The notes under the pieces are model-generated. The model was not told the DNA's origin. It ran no database searches and was given only the letters and a program-made list of their open reading frames with translations. A program made the translations under genes and the position numbers. A DNA stretch of 64,000 nt from assembly GCF_965638725.1 (NCBI RefSeq), contig NC_134952.1:66741424-66805423 (forward strand), given 5' to 3'. The stretch comes from Aptenodytes patagonicus (lineage: Eukaryota; Chordata; Aves; Sphenisciformes; Spheniscidae). Positions within the stretch are counted from its first letter, which is position 1. Each line of letters starts with the position of its first letter. Of this stretch, positions 47,956 to 58,194 are shown one piece after another.

Positions 47956-50900
47956 CAAACATCGTGCCATACACTTGGTTTGTTTATAACGGAACATTAA
48001 GAATCCTACATTTTATTTGTGTGTGTTACTTCTATCTCATACCTTATCCTCAGATTACTTAATAATGTAAAACCGGAGTACAGGGTGTAAATGAACAGAG
48101 AGCACTGGGCTGATCCTACTGCTTCATTGCCCAAACAGTACTTTTTTTAACACTTCATTTCACATTTGCGTTTGTGCAAATGCACAGGTCTATTTTCTGC
48201 TATTTCCGGTAGCAGCTCTGACTGCTAGTAACTCTGTCCCTTTATTACTTCACAGTTGCTGCGTAAGTTAACCTCTCTACTCTTTTTCTCTATTCCCCTT
48301 TATTTTTTCCCTTTGTTTCAGGGAATCCTACAGCATCTGGAGGGTTGAATGGTCCTTGGAAATCCCAGACTTGCATATAAGCCCCATAGTTCTGTCTGGA
48401 CAGCTGCCTCACCAGGTCAAAAGTATACCATATTAATGAAAATCGAATGCTTAATGTAAATCCATCTCAGTCTTTAATGAAATACATACATACTGAGTTT
48501 ATTAAGTATATTAAGCCTTTAGTCAGTGCACTACAGAAGTCACAGTGTGTGGGAAGTGGGAACTTTTTTTATTTAATACTGTGTGTATGCTGTAGTGTTG
48601 CTCACTTTTGGAAATTTCTTCAGGAAGCGCAGTTTGAGATGCATGTTTGGAATAAGAGCCACGTAATTCTTCCATATCCCATGGGCATCACTTGGATGCC
48701 TTGCATATTCAAATACTCTTCTCCAGTAAATCTAAACAAGAAAAAAACAGAAAAAGGGAGAAAAGTTAATGTTATGATAAAACGTCTGCAAGCAATTGTT
48801 ACTTATATATTTAGGCACCAATGGGGCTTTTTTGGTTCCCCGCTTGTATAGAACGTGCAGTGTGAGCGAAGAGGATAGCAGTTGGAGGTGGAGTCATCAT
48901 CCTTCTCCAGAGTCCGTTCCACAAGCAGTCCTTCAGGAGGACGTTTATGCTGTTTGTGTCCCTGGCCTCTCCCCATACAGCATCTCTGGCCCTGCTGGGG
49001 TCCCCAGGGCAGCGATGAGCCCCCTAGGAAACCCAGGTCATTGGTGGCGGGAAGATACATAAGCAGCACTGCTTTCAAGAGGGAAGGCAGAGCCTAACAT
49101 CTCAGAGACACTTAAGTCGTGTCAGTCTTTTTTCTGAACTGAATTGCTGAAATTCTGATGCTTGCAAACCATTCTTCCCTTTCTGCACACAAACTGAATT
49201 AATTCAGAAGCACAGTTGTTTTCCATTTTGCTAAAAATGTTTTTTAGTAGTAACTCAGATTATGCCCTGTTTTACCTGAAAGACGCTGTGGATAGCTGGA
49301 AGAAAAATCGGTTCTCAATTGCTAGTAAACAAATTATAAAGTATTATTTACTAAAGCATGCTAAATAGAAGAAAACACTACTGCTATATACCCCTTTCAG
49401 TAAGAGTTTAGTTCATGCTCTGGGTCTTCCAGAAAAGATACAACATTGTATTTCAAAAGAAAATAAATAGTTTGCAAAACAAACCAGTCTTCTACGATGG
49501 AGAAATGCAAAAAAGCTGTCAGAAACTTTTTTCCCTTTGTGCAATCTTAACAAAAATAGCAGCTTGGGTTCCGACTTGTTTTCAGGAACATAGGAGTGCA
49601 TTAGAAGATTTGATTCTGATTTCACAGTAAGTCTGTGTACCTCCTGTGCCATAATGGTCCTTCCAGGTTTTAAGCACTGATCGTGCAAAATGGGTACAGA
49701 AAGGCAGAGGGACAGCTTAATGGTTCGGGGGTAGACTGACATTCAAAAGAGTTGTCTCCTTTGTGTCGCCTCACCCTGATGCGTTAACACACAAATTCAA
49801 CCGGTCCCAGCTTGGTTCAAAGGACTGTTATAAACATGCTGGTGCTTAAGTGTCAGTAATGCTAAAACAGCGGTGGGATCACAAGCAAGTTTTCCTTGGA
49901 CTGGAGATTTCTGGCAGCTCTTCCACTTTGCTTCTACTCTAAGGAATACTCAGGGAGACTGAAACTGGATCCCAGGAGGCAAAGAGCAGGTCTGAAGGCA
50001 GCAAACTTGTGCCTTTTGTAACAGACATGAATTTGGACTTAGTGTGAGAGCAGCTTTCCTGCAGCCAGGTGTTCAGGTATTTTGGAGCAGGCCTACCAGC
50101 AGTGGGATGCTAGGAAGAGAGCAAGAATTTTTTGAGACTCGGGGAGTGTACTGGGTTTGTGTGGCTCTCAAGAAGTTATTAGTAATAAATGCAAGACTTA
50201 GATTGCCAATGGACTGATGGTGACAATTTGCATCAGCCACAGTTTTGCTGGTGACATCTTGATGAAAGTTTAGACCAGTACATTCATTCATTTGCAAAGC
50301 CTTGAAATGAATAAAAAAAGATAAGCAGATATTCACAGGGACAAAATGCTCATTGAAAGACTATTCACGCAAAACAAATTGACAATATTAAACTGTTAGA
50401 TTGGAAGTTGTTTATGTCTGTAAGAACCATAATCACACAGACACAGATTATTTAGTAAATAGGAGTGTGTCACATGGAAGATCCAGGGGAGCAACTCCAG
50501 GAGTCTTTGCTGGCATTGCTGCTAATTTACATTATCAGATTGTACTCTCTCGTCCTGTGCTATACCTTTTGTGTAAAAATACACAGCTAAACACAAAGTG
50601 AGTGATTGCACTTTACTGACTGTTCAAGACACAGCAAATTGATGTTTATGAAAATATCATTTACTAGTTAATATTAGAAAACCATTGCCCTTTTTTTTCC
50701 AAATTAAATGATGGTCTCTTTTGGAAGATTATTTGAATAAAATGTGCAGAAAACCTAGCACTATTAGGCTGTAGCAAGGAATACTGAAATTTTTTATCCA
50801 GGAAAGAAAAATTTGAACACTTTTAATATTTATCAGCATCCCAGAGAAAATTTGCAAACAGAAAACATGTAACTACAAATCCATAACAGGAATTGTTTGA

Positions 50901-51135
50901 AGAGGTTTGACTCATCTTGGACTGATGCCAGCGCCTGTCCAGAAACAATTTTTGTCATGTTACCCGAGATGCCTGTCTGCAGTCATACAGAGCAGCGTAT
51001 TGCATCCTAAGCACTTGACTCTCTGCCCGCTAGGTCAATGGAAACATAATCAATGCCTTACAGGAGGCAGGTGGCAATTTTATAATACTGGAGAGTGAGG
51101 GAATAACTGCAGTGTTGTATTCTTTGAAGAACAAG
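47956..51135. other. Non-coding region between PKD2 and the provirus
   Basis: No supportable gene. Open frames such as 48447-48851 (+) and the overlapping frames at 48796-49078 lack domains and splice context. A less AT-rich patch at about 48850-49060 stands out from its flanks but I cannot assign it. Confidence 0.6.
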
Positions 51136-51300
51136 TGTTACTGTAAGTCGGCAGATGAAAAACTCTCTAAGACTCAATTTGGAGTTTTAGAAAGCAGGCA
51201 TTCTTTATTGCGGCGCCAGGTGCTAGGTGGAATTTCCACAAATCAAGCACACCTGTGCCGAGTTCACCGTTACATTTATACACAAAAATTACAAGGTAGT
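51136..51300 (-). repeat. 3' LTR remnant (TATA region, R and U5 only)
   Basis: Matches 54419-54583 without gaps, 8 differences in 165. It keeps the TATAAA box (51275-51280), the AATAAA signal (51204-51209) and the proper AACA end at 51136-51139. Almost all of U3 is gone: the homology stops at 51300 and integrase-like sequence begins at about 51303. Both LTRs of a new provirus are identical, so this loss happened after integration. Confidence 0.88.
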
Positions 51301-51302
51301 TC

Positions 51303-52075
51303 ATTACTTCATTCTTTCTACTTTTCCACTGGATTGTGGCCTCCAAGGTGTATGTAGGTTCCAGGTAATTCCCAACATTTTACTAATGCCCTGCACCACT
51401 TCTGCAATAAAATAGAATCATAGAATCATAGAATCATTGAGGTTGGAAAAGACCTCTAAGATCATCAAGTCCAACCATCGACCCAACACCACCACCCACT
51501 AAACCATGTCCCTAAGTGCCTAAAATGTGGACCTCTATCCAAAGATATTCCGATAGGTACCCCAAATCTTGGGATAAGTTCCTGCAATAGCCACTTAATG
51601 ACTTCTTTTGCTTGATTGGTCCGACAGGGAAGGGCTTCTGGCCATCCTGTAAAAGTGTCAACTCCTACCAAAATGTACCGATACCCATTTTGCCAAGGTA
51701 GTTCTGAAAAATCGATTTGCCAATAATCTCCTGGTTCCATTCCTGATTTCAGTATTCCCATTTGAACCTTTTTCTTTACAACTGGGTTGTTTTTCAAACA
51801 TATTTCACATTTCGCAGTTAATCATTTTAGCTATTTCTAGCATTTTTACTGATACTATGTTTCTTTAAAAGTGCCACCAATGCTTCTGCTCCCCAGTGAC
51901 ATTCCTTATGTTTTGTCTGTGTTATTTCCCTCATTATAAGTGGCCTTGTGATGTTATCCACCATCCTGCCAGAGTCTTTTTTTGCATTTAGCAATTTACC
52001 TAATTTCTCGTCTTCCTCTGAATATTTAGGTTTATCTCTTGGTAGAGCAATGGTTTTAGTAGGGATTAATGCCAT
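51303..52075 (-). pseudogene. Provirus pol, integrase, interrupted by CR1
   Basis: The zinc-binding N-terminal domain lies in 51827-52075; after a frameshift the catalytic core is in 51522-51797, with the first two catalytic Asp residues visible (context QIDFS and SLDRG). A CR1 piece (51411-51521) then splits the core. The remaining core-like coding sequence at 51303-51410 has in-frame stops. The end of pol and all of env are missing. Confidence 0.75.
51411..51521 (-). mobile_element. CR1 3'-end fragment inserted in provirus integrase
   Basis: Starts with three reversed octamers (AGAATCAT repeats) and continues as the reverse complement of the CR1 terminal region seen at 59450-59578. It interrupts the integrase frame, so it inserted after the provirus. 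Confidence 0.88.
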
Positions 52076-52625
52076 TTGGAAGGCATCTCTTTTTGCAATC
52101 CTCCTAGCTGTTCTGCCAATTTGTTTCCTATAATTTCTTTTGTATTTCCTGACTGATGTGCTTTACAGAGCATGATTGCCACCTTAGTCGGTTTCTGGAC
52201 TGCTTGTATTAATGTTAAGATTTCTTCTTTGTATTTAATACTTGTCCCTGGGAGGATAATAATCCCCTTTCCTTCCACAGGACTCTATGAACATGTACCC
52301 CACCAAAGGCATATTTTGAATCAGTCCAAATATTCACTTTCTTTCCTTCATTTAGTTCTAATGCCCTCATCAAGGCTACCAGTTCTGCCTTTTGGGCTGA
52401 AGTAGTGCAAGGTAAAGAATTTGCTTCTACAACAGAATTCTCAGTAGTCACCGCATATCCTGCATATCGGATTCTATCCTCCACAACACTGCTACCGTCC
52501 GTGTATAATTCCCAATCAGGATCATCCAGCGGTCTATCCTTTAAGTCTTCTCGACTGGAATGGACATGTTCAATAGTCACCAAACAGTCATGTTCTAATT
52601 GTCCTTCTTCCTGCACAGAGTTCAA
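52066..52625 (-). pseudogene. Provirus pol, RNase H part
   Basis: Two overlapping frames (52215-52625 and 52066-52278) with a frameshift between them. Catalytic acids can be seen in the TDG, AEL and TDS motifs. The last catalytic Asp position, in the helix after GNK, appears as Glu, which together with the frameshift marks it as defunct. Confidence 0.8.
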
Positions 52626-52642
52626 AAAGACTGCAGCGTTAA

Positions 52643-53362
52643 TCAGGTTAGTTGTTTTGCCTCTGTTTCCAATTTTAAATCAGTATATTTTCTAGCAGTC
52701 TCCTTTAATTTTTCTAGGAATACAGAGGGAGATTCATTCTTACCTTGTTTTACCTCATATAATTTAGACCAATTTAAAGCTCTTGGCATTGCATGCTTTA
52801 CTCCATACAGCACCCATTTTTTATATCGATTTAGCTGCCTTCTGTGTTCTATATTATTTGGATCCCATTGGGGATCTCCCAAAGGAAAATTCTGCTCCAA
52901 AGTTCCAGGGAGAGTTTCATTCATGTGTGCTGCCTCTGCCTGTACTCTTGCAACTTTTAATACCATCTGCTTCTCAGTACTATCCAACAAATTATCCAAT
53001 ATCACTTGTAAATCATTCCAGTCAGCATCCTGAGTTCTAATAATTGTCTCTACCACACTTCCTACCCTCTCTGGATCTTCTCTGTATACCCCTGCTGCTT
53101 GTTTCCACGCCATCAAGTCTGTGATTGAAAACGGCACCTTCACATATACTGGCCCGTTCTGTCCTACTCCCTGCCTTAAAGGAGCTAGCAGTTGGGTTTG
53201 TTGTCTAGTTCTTCGGGAAACTGGAGTATGAATCACTACTTCTTCTATCTCCTCCCCCATTCCACTACTATCTGGTTCTGTTTCAACACTTCTTTCCCTT
53301 ACACATGAGGGAGGGAAATTCCGTCCCTCCTGTGGGGGTGCTACTTCTAGTTCTAATTCCAT
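52643..53362 (-). pseudogene. Provirus gag, capsid part
   Basis: 239 codons. A variable acidic segment is followed by a capsid-like region, including GPVYVKVPFSITDLMAWK and a Trp-Asp-Leu-Gln motif, which places it in the gammaretrovirus capsid family. The reading stops near 52643, shortly after the capsid C-terminal helices. The nucleocapsid, protease and reverse transcriptase core are absent, and RNase H begins within about 30 bases in another frame. Confidence 0.85.
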
Positions 53363-53408
53363 TTCATCCTCTTTTGGTACTGTACACTTAATGCACCTCT
53401 TTCCAATA

Positions 53409-53825
53409 TCACAAGCCGAACAACAACTCTGTTTTCTTATTTTCTGAAGTTAATGCCATTACCAAATTATCTCGACTGATTAACTTACATTCATTCTGCC
53501 AATCCACTCGCTGTCTCAAATAAAAGAACAAATCTACGTACGGTACTTCATTCCATTTGCCTTCACTCCTACAGAACAGCATTAACTGCAAAATAGTATT
53601 ATAACTCAAAGTTCCGTTCTTTGGCCACTTTTCCTGATCCTCCAAACCATACAAAGGCTGCCAATGGTTACAATATTCAATCATCTGGCTTTTGCGTAAA
53701 TCATCATGCAAATCACCCCAATGTGCTAACAAACACCCCAACGGCGAGGTTTTTGGTATCTTTTCATCCGTCGCTAAATTCCCAGCACTTTTACTCTTAA
53801 ACAGTTTTACAAATCCTGATGCCAT
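53409..53825 (-). pseudogene. Provirus gag, N-terminal (matrix-like) part
   Basis: 138 codons from ATG at 53825. Starts MASGF with Gly after a potential initiator region, then a Trp/Tyr-rich helical domain (for example WPKNGTLSYNTILQLMLF) typical of gammaretrovirus-type matrix. The frame ends at 53409, and the downstream capsid reading is in another frame, so a frameshift has broken gag. Confidence 0.75.
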
Positions 53826-53845
53826 TATGACAAAATACTCAAAGG

Positions 53846-53924
53846 TAATTATAAAATTATAATTACAAAATAATTATATATATTATATATATTATATATT
53901 ATATATATAAATATTAATATATAT
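53846..53924. repeat. (TA)n-rich microsatellite
   Basis: Near-pure A/T sequence of TATATATTATATATAT type between the leader and the gag start codon (minus strand ATG at 53825). Probably a post-insertion expansion. Confidence 0.8.
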
Positions 53925-54034
53925 GGCTCGCCAGTTATATAACCAAACGAAGTCCAACCCAGCAATAGCTTTCGCTTATGACTTACGGGCAGACGCCTAG
54001 GCTTCCGACTGCAAACGGGTACCCTCTTAGCCCC

Positions 54035-54240
54035 AACCCTGCGTAGCTTTTGCTGCGCCTTACAGGCAGGCTTTCCAAACGGGGACGTTTAACCCCTACC
54101 AAATGGGGACTAGCCCCTGCCAAATGGGGACATTTAACCCCTACCAAACGGGGACATTTAACCCCTACCAAACGGGGCCTAGCCCCTGCCCGGGTCCCAA
54201 ACCTAACCCTGCGGAGCTTTCGCTGCGTCTGACAGGCAGG
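54035..54240 (-). repeat. Direct 36-bp repeats flanking the leader array
   Basis: Positions 54035-54070 and 54205-54240 are 36-base copies with about 4 differences, both starting AACCCTGCG and ending GGCAGG, one on each side of the A-B-A-A-B array. A third, more diverged copy may lie at about 53961-53995. Confidence 0.8.
54076..54189 (-). repeat. Patterned tandem repeats in the provirus leader
   Basis: Five units in the order 24, 21, 24, 24, 21 bases (A-B-A-A-B), starting at 54076, 54100, 54121, 54145 and 54169. Each holds a GGGG block and a CCCC block that can pair into a small stem. The units are nearly identical within each type. Confidence 0.88.
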
Positions 54241-54396
54241 TATCCAAATTTCCAAAAGAGTGCCTTAATACTCACAAAAGAATATTCTTCGCTCAGGGGC
54301 TCTTCGGTCCAGGGATCGGGAAAAATCCTCTCCGAGAATCCCTCGGTGCCGGCTGAGGTTCCGCGATCCCAGGATCCGTCGAGGCTCAAGAGCAGT

Positions 54397-54414
54397 GTCC
54401 CATCTGGGTCGCCA
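54397..54414 (-). other. Candidate primer-binding site
   Basis: Four bases from the 5' LTR edge the minus strand reads TGGCGACCCAGATGGGAC. It starts with the TGG required to pair with a tRNA CCA end, and its complement looks like the T-arm and acceptor end of a tRNA, best guess tRNA-Arg. The tRNA assignment is from memory and uncertain. Confidence 0.65.
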
Positions 54415-54418
54415 AATC

Positions 54419-54996
54419 CGTTACCGTAAGTCAGCAGATGAAAAACTCTCTAAGACTCAATTTGGAGTTTTAGAAAGCAGGCATTCTTTATTGTGGCACC
54501 GAGTGCTAGGTGGAATTTCCACAAATCAAGCACACCTATGCCGAGTTCACCGTTACATTTATACACAAAAATTACAAGGTAGTATACTCGCTGTTACAAT
54601 GATTGGTTAGTGATTTGCATAGAATTATAATATCTGCTGTGTCATTATTTTCTGTTACTATGCTTGTGCAGGGGAAGGGTCTTCACCTGGGCAAGGGTCT
54701 TCTTGACCTGTGGGTGTGTTTTTTAGTAGTATAATGAAGGCGGTTCACTTCAGGATACCTTAAAACCAAGTTTTGTTGCCGAGTTGGCCAGATATATATC
54801 TACCTTGTCAGGTTGTCAAATAACTCATCCTATATACAATAGAACCTAAGTGCTCTGGTTACGGTCTAGAGAGTAAGGACTAAGGCTAACATGGTCCAGA
54901 GAACAGGGACTTCGAGCAACACAGCCTCGGATGACAAGTAGCACAGCAACCCATACGTAACGCTAACATAGAGGCTAACCTTATTATTTCACAACA
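54419..54996 (-). repeat. 5' LTR of the provirus
   Basis: 578 bases, starting TGTTGT on the minus strand at 54996. It contains a TATAAA box (54558-54563) and an AATAAA poly(A) signal (54487-54492) on the minus strand, so U3, R and U5 can be placed. Its U5 end reads CG where the other copy has the standard CA. The left 165 bases match the copy at 51136-51300. Confidence 0.85.
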
Positions 54997-56238
54997 GACA
55001 CAAAATATAGAAAGATTCAGTAAAACTTAAGATAATCTTCAACACAAGGGTGCCTAAAATATTGCCAAGTCAGCTTTCTTGAGAATGGAATGGTCTGCTT
55101 AGACAGCATGACACAAAACCCTATGGAGGCAAAGATTATTTCTCTCAAAATATGAAGGAAATACATGAGACTGGAGAAGCACGATTTACTGATTTATTTT
55201 AACAGGCTAGGTTAGGCATTAGTGATGTTTGGATTTCTGCAGCAGGAATGTAGTCAAAAGTGGGGGCAAGAACTGATAGACAGTGTCTGAGTCTATGAAC
55301 ACATTTTGACCTGCCTGTTCTTGGGTTCATGAGCTGTATGGGTTAATCAGTATGTCTGATGACTTCTTTTACCCTCATTTTGTGATTATTTCAATTGCAT
55401 GTAATGTCTTTATCTTTTTGGATAAGGATGCTTTTCAACAGTATGGCAGCACTTCAGAAATTGCGCAGCCTTGGTGATATGGTTGTGAAGTGTTTTCATC
55501 AAAGACCTAAGTGTAAAATAACAGAGACTGCAGAGGCAGTAACTAGGCCTGAGCATCAAATACAAGTTTTCTTCTGCACAAGGCACCTTTGCCCTTTTGA
55601 CATGCTCTTTTTCAAGTATTATAGGCATCAGGTTTGCAGTGTAGTAAATGTGACAGCATTGTCAGACATTGTTCCAAATAATATTGTAAACATACTGCAA
55701 ATTTGCAGGGGGTTGCACTGAGTTGTTGTAAAGTGTATGTTAGAAATTATTTTTTCAAGTAATCTAATTGTGTGTCATAGCAAAGATACAGGGGAAGAAA
55801 CTGAAAAATCTTTTAGCACTGACAATCATAAAAACAAAGTAAATGTTTATCAGGAGATTAGCAGCACTCACCGCATTTTGTCCAGTTGCTCTTGCTAGAG
55901 TCATCGAACTGGCTGTATAGGTGCTAGGATGAGAGTAATCACCATGGTGAAGAAGGCTGCAACTTTGGCTTGAAACCTTTAAAATAAAAACAGTACTTGG
56001 TCTTTCACCAGGCCAGAGCTGGTTTGGCTGGCAGTGTTGTGTGTTTTGTTGTTGTTTACACTCAAAAAATTCTTTCTAATTGAAGCTTGTTGAGAGACAA
56101 GATAAAAATGGGAGGAGGACTGCTTCTGTGTAAGGAACAGTAATTAAAATAGCGTGTGGTTGCCCAAAACTGTCTGCTGGATAGGTAAGGATTATATTGA
56201 TGCATTTTACTTTTGTAGAATGCTTGTCTATTGTGAAA

Positions 56239-56272
56239 TAATTTATCCATTAATTTATCCATTAATTTATCC
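56239..56272. repeat. 12-bp tandem repeat, 2.8 copies
   Basis: The unit TAATTTATCCAT is repeated exactly, with the third copy cut after ten bases. Confidence 0.9.
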
Positions 56273-56847
56273 CTGTGAAGATGGTGCTTGGCAAAGTCAT
56301 GCTGGGTATTAAATCAGCCAGTATCTTAGAGAAGAAATAAGCAGCCATTGTGTAATATCCACATATATACTTATGTCTCGAACACAAAAATAATCATACG
56401 TTAGGATCGTATTTTACTAGCAAAGTATACTATATACACAAGGACAGTGATTCTCAGAGAAAGAGAATCATTTGAATCCTAAAACATTTTTTTAAATTAC
56501 AGTAACTATATTAAAAACTTGTTAAAAGAACTGCTGATACTGATCCTACCAGGTAAGCATAAAAATTAATTTATATTCCTAATACTGCTTAATAAATACA
56601 TTGGCACTAAATCATCCCAGTCTGTTCAGTCTATTAGTATATCTCATAGCCTTTCCGTGCCTCAAATTCTATTGTCGTTGCTCTTGTGCTTTTGAAACTG
56701 TGTATTTGTTTTCAGTTCTGCTTCTTTTAGCCATCTGTTGAGGCACTACATTGCCTTTTTAGAATTTTTAATTTCCCTTGTAACCTTCTGTGGAATGCCT
56801 TGAAAATAAGTAATTTCAACCACTTTTTCAAGCCAAGAATTTGTTGA

Positions 56848-56905
56848 TAGAGAATCAGAGAATCACAGAAAAGTCTGGGTTGGAAGGGACCCATGGTTAA
56901 GGAAT
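56848..56905 (-). mobile_element. CR1 3'-end fragment, short and old
   Basis: AGAGAATCAGAGAATCACAG followed by GGGTTGGAAGGGACCCATGG is the reverse complement of a CR1 tail with decayed octamers. Confidence 0.75.
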
Positions 56906-57894
56906 TCTGAAGAACTGGACAGAGATGCTTTTCCTCTACAAGGGTGATTTGGACTTAATGTTTTAGACTCTAGAACATATCACATTCATTCAGCTGAAAA
57001 AAAGTTTCACTGATCTGTCATTACCAGAAACTATGTAACTTCTGGTTTAGGTATCTGTGCATCTCCATTATCTGACTCTTCCTCTTGTCTTCTGGCTTTT
57101 GATAGTAGTCCATACGTTCTGTACTTGCCTGACAATATCTAGTGGAGACTACTTGCTGCCCTTGAATTTATCCATCTGTTCCCACATGTAAAGAAACGGT
57201 GTCGTTTTGAACTCTTAATCTGTAACTATTTAGTCTCTGTGATGAAAAGAGATAGACCTACGTTATTTAAATTTTTTTTGTGATGTTGCTGTCTTAATTC
57301 TTTTCTTTCTTTATTCTCTAGTGGATGTATTAATTATCTTTATTGGCTATCAACATCAAGTGTCTATCTGACATAAATTCTTTGTGGCTTTTATGTTATA
57401 TATACTTTTTTTAATCCTTCCTCTGTGCTGGAACAACCTCCTGAATTGCGAATCTCTTTATTGATTTATTTTTTGGATAAGCATACACTCACTGGTAGTA
57501 AGAAAGAATAAAGCACTGATTCTAAAGAAAGAACAATTAAAAGCAACAAATTAGTTGTGCAGGGTTTTTTTTTTAGTTACTGAGGCAGAAGATATTGCAG
57601 TGGGACATGTTTACAGTAGAATAAAATACAAGAGGTAACTATACTGGTAATAACAAAAAGATCTTTTTGTCTTGTGGTAAAAATGTGTCTCTATCCTGAA
57701 ACCAGACAGGAGCCAGCTAACTAGTCTGTACCTTGTGTTCAGATTTGGCTTCAGTGGCTTACACGCTTCCTCATACTCCAAATTCCTTGTGGAATGGGTT
57801 GTCATTCTCTGCCTCAGTAGGATGCTACTCTACAAGTACAATTCCCTTGATGCCTCCTGGAAAACCCAAATTAAACAAATGTCTTTCCTCACAG

Positions 57895-58019
57895 GTAGTG
57901 AATGTATGGCCTACAAGGTTTTTATTGTATCTACCAGTACAGAAGTCAAGAAAGAAGATGACACTTCTTATGCAGCCCAAAGCAGCCAGCCAGTAGTAGT
58001 GACTTCATCAGCAAAACAC
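57895..58019 (+). other. Exon-like segment of unknown origin
   Basis: 125 bases bounded by a strong acceptor (TCTTTCCTCACAG) and a strong donor (CACGTAAGT). One frame is open throughout and reads [20 protein letters not shown] and on to VVVTSSAKH. The frame is also open to the left as far as 57735. I do not recognise the protein sequence and see no partner exon nearby. It could be an exon of an unlisted gene, a lncRNA exon, or chance. Confidence 0.25.
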
Positions 58020-58194
58020 GTAAGTCCGTAGCAAGAACTACTGAATCACTTAGGCACTTGTTAAATCTTTGCTTGAACCAATACAATTTATAAAGCCTAT
58101 GTACGCTGTGAAAAATAACAGGCCCAATTCCTGAGTCAGTATAACTCATGGGCTTTTTAGATGTGTCATTTGAAAAGTCAATGGTGTATATTAT

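Larger units (their letters stand above)
51136..54996 (-). mobile_element. Endogenous retrovirus, gammaretrovirus-like, internally deleted
   Basis: Minus-strand provirus read from right to left: 5' LTR (54419-54996), primer-binding site, repeat-rich leader, gag matrix and capsid parts, RNase H, integrase, and a 3' LTR reduced to 165 bases (51136-51300). The end of gag, protease, reverse transcriptase core and env are missing, and the remaining frames are broken by several frameshifts. Over the shared 165 bases the two LTR copies differ at 8 positions (about 5%), so the insertion is not very recent. No matching target duplication is seen beside the outer ends. Capsid and RNase H resemble the gammaretrovirus class. 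It cannot encode a working virus. Confidence 0.92.
54997..57894. other. Non-coding region right of the provirus
   Basis: AT-rich sequence with no supportable gene. It contains a 12-bp tandem repeat (56239-56272) and a short old CR1 fragment (about 56848-56905). Confidence 0.65.

Noticed and set aside
48447-48851. 134-codon plus-strand frame downstream of PKD2
   Set aside because: Composition is like its AT-rich flanks, with no domain and no promoter or poly(A) context.
54035-54240. Regularly spaced short repeats considered as a CRISPR array
   Set aside because: The units are contiguous with no unique spacers, lie in a provirus leader and sit in a vertebrate genome.
54103-54429. Plus-strand frame with repeated PCQMGTFNPYQTG-like units
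   Set aside because: The repeat pattern comes from the 24/21-base tandem array of the provirus leader, read on the wrong strand.
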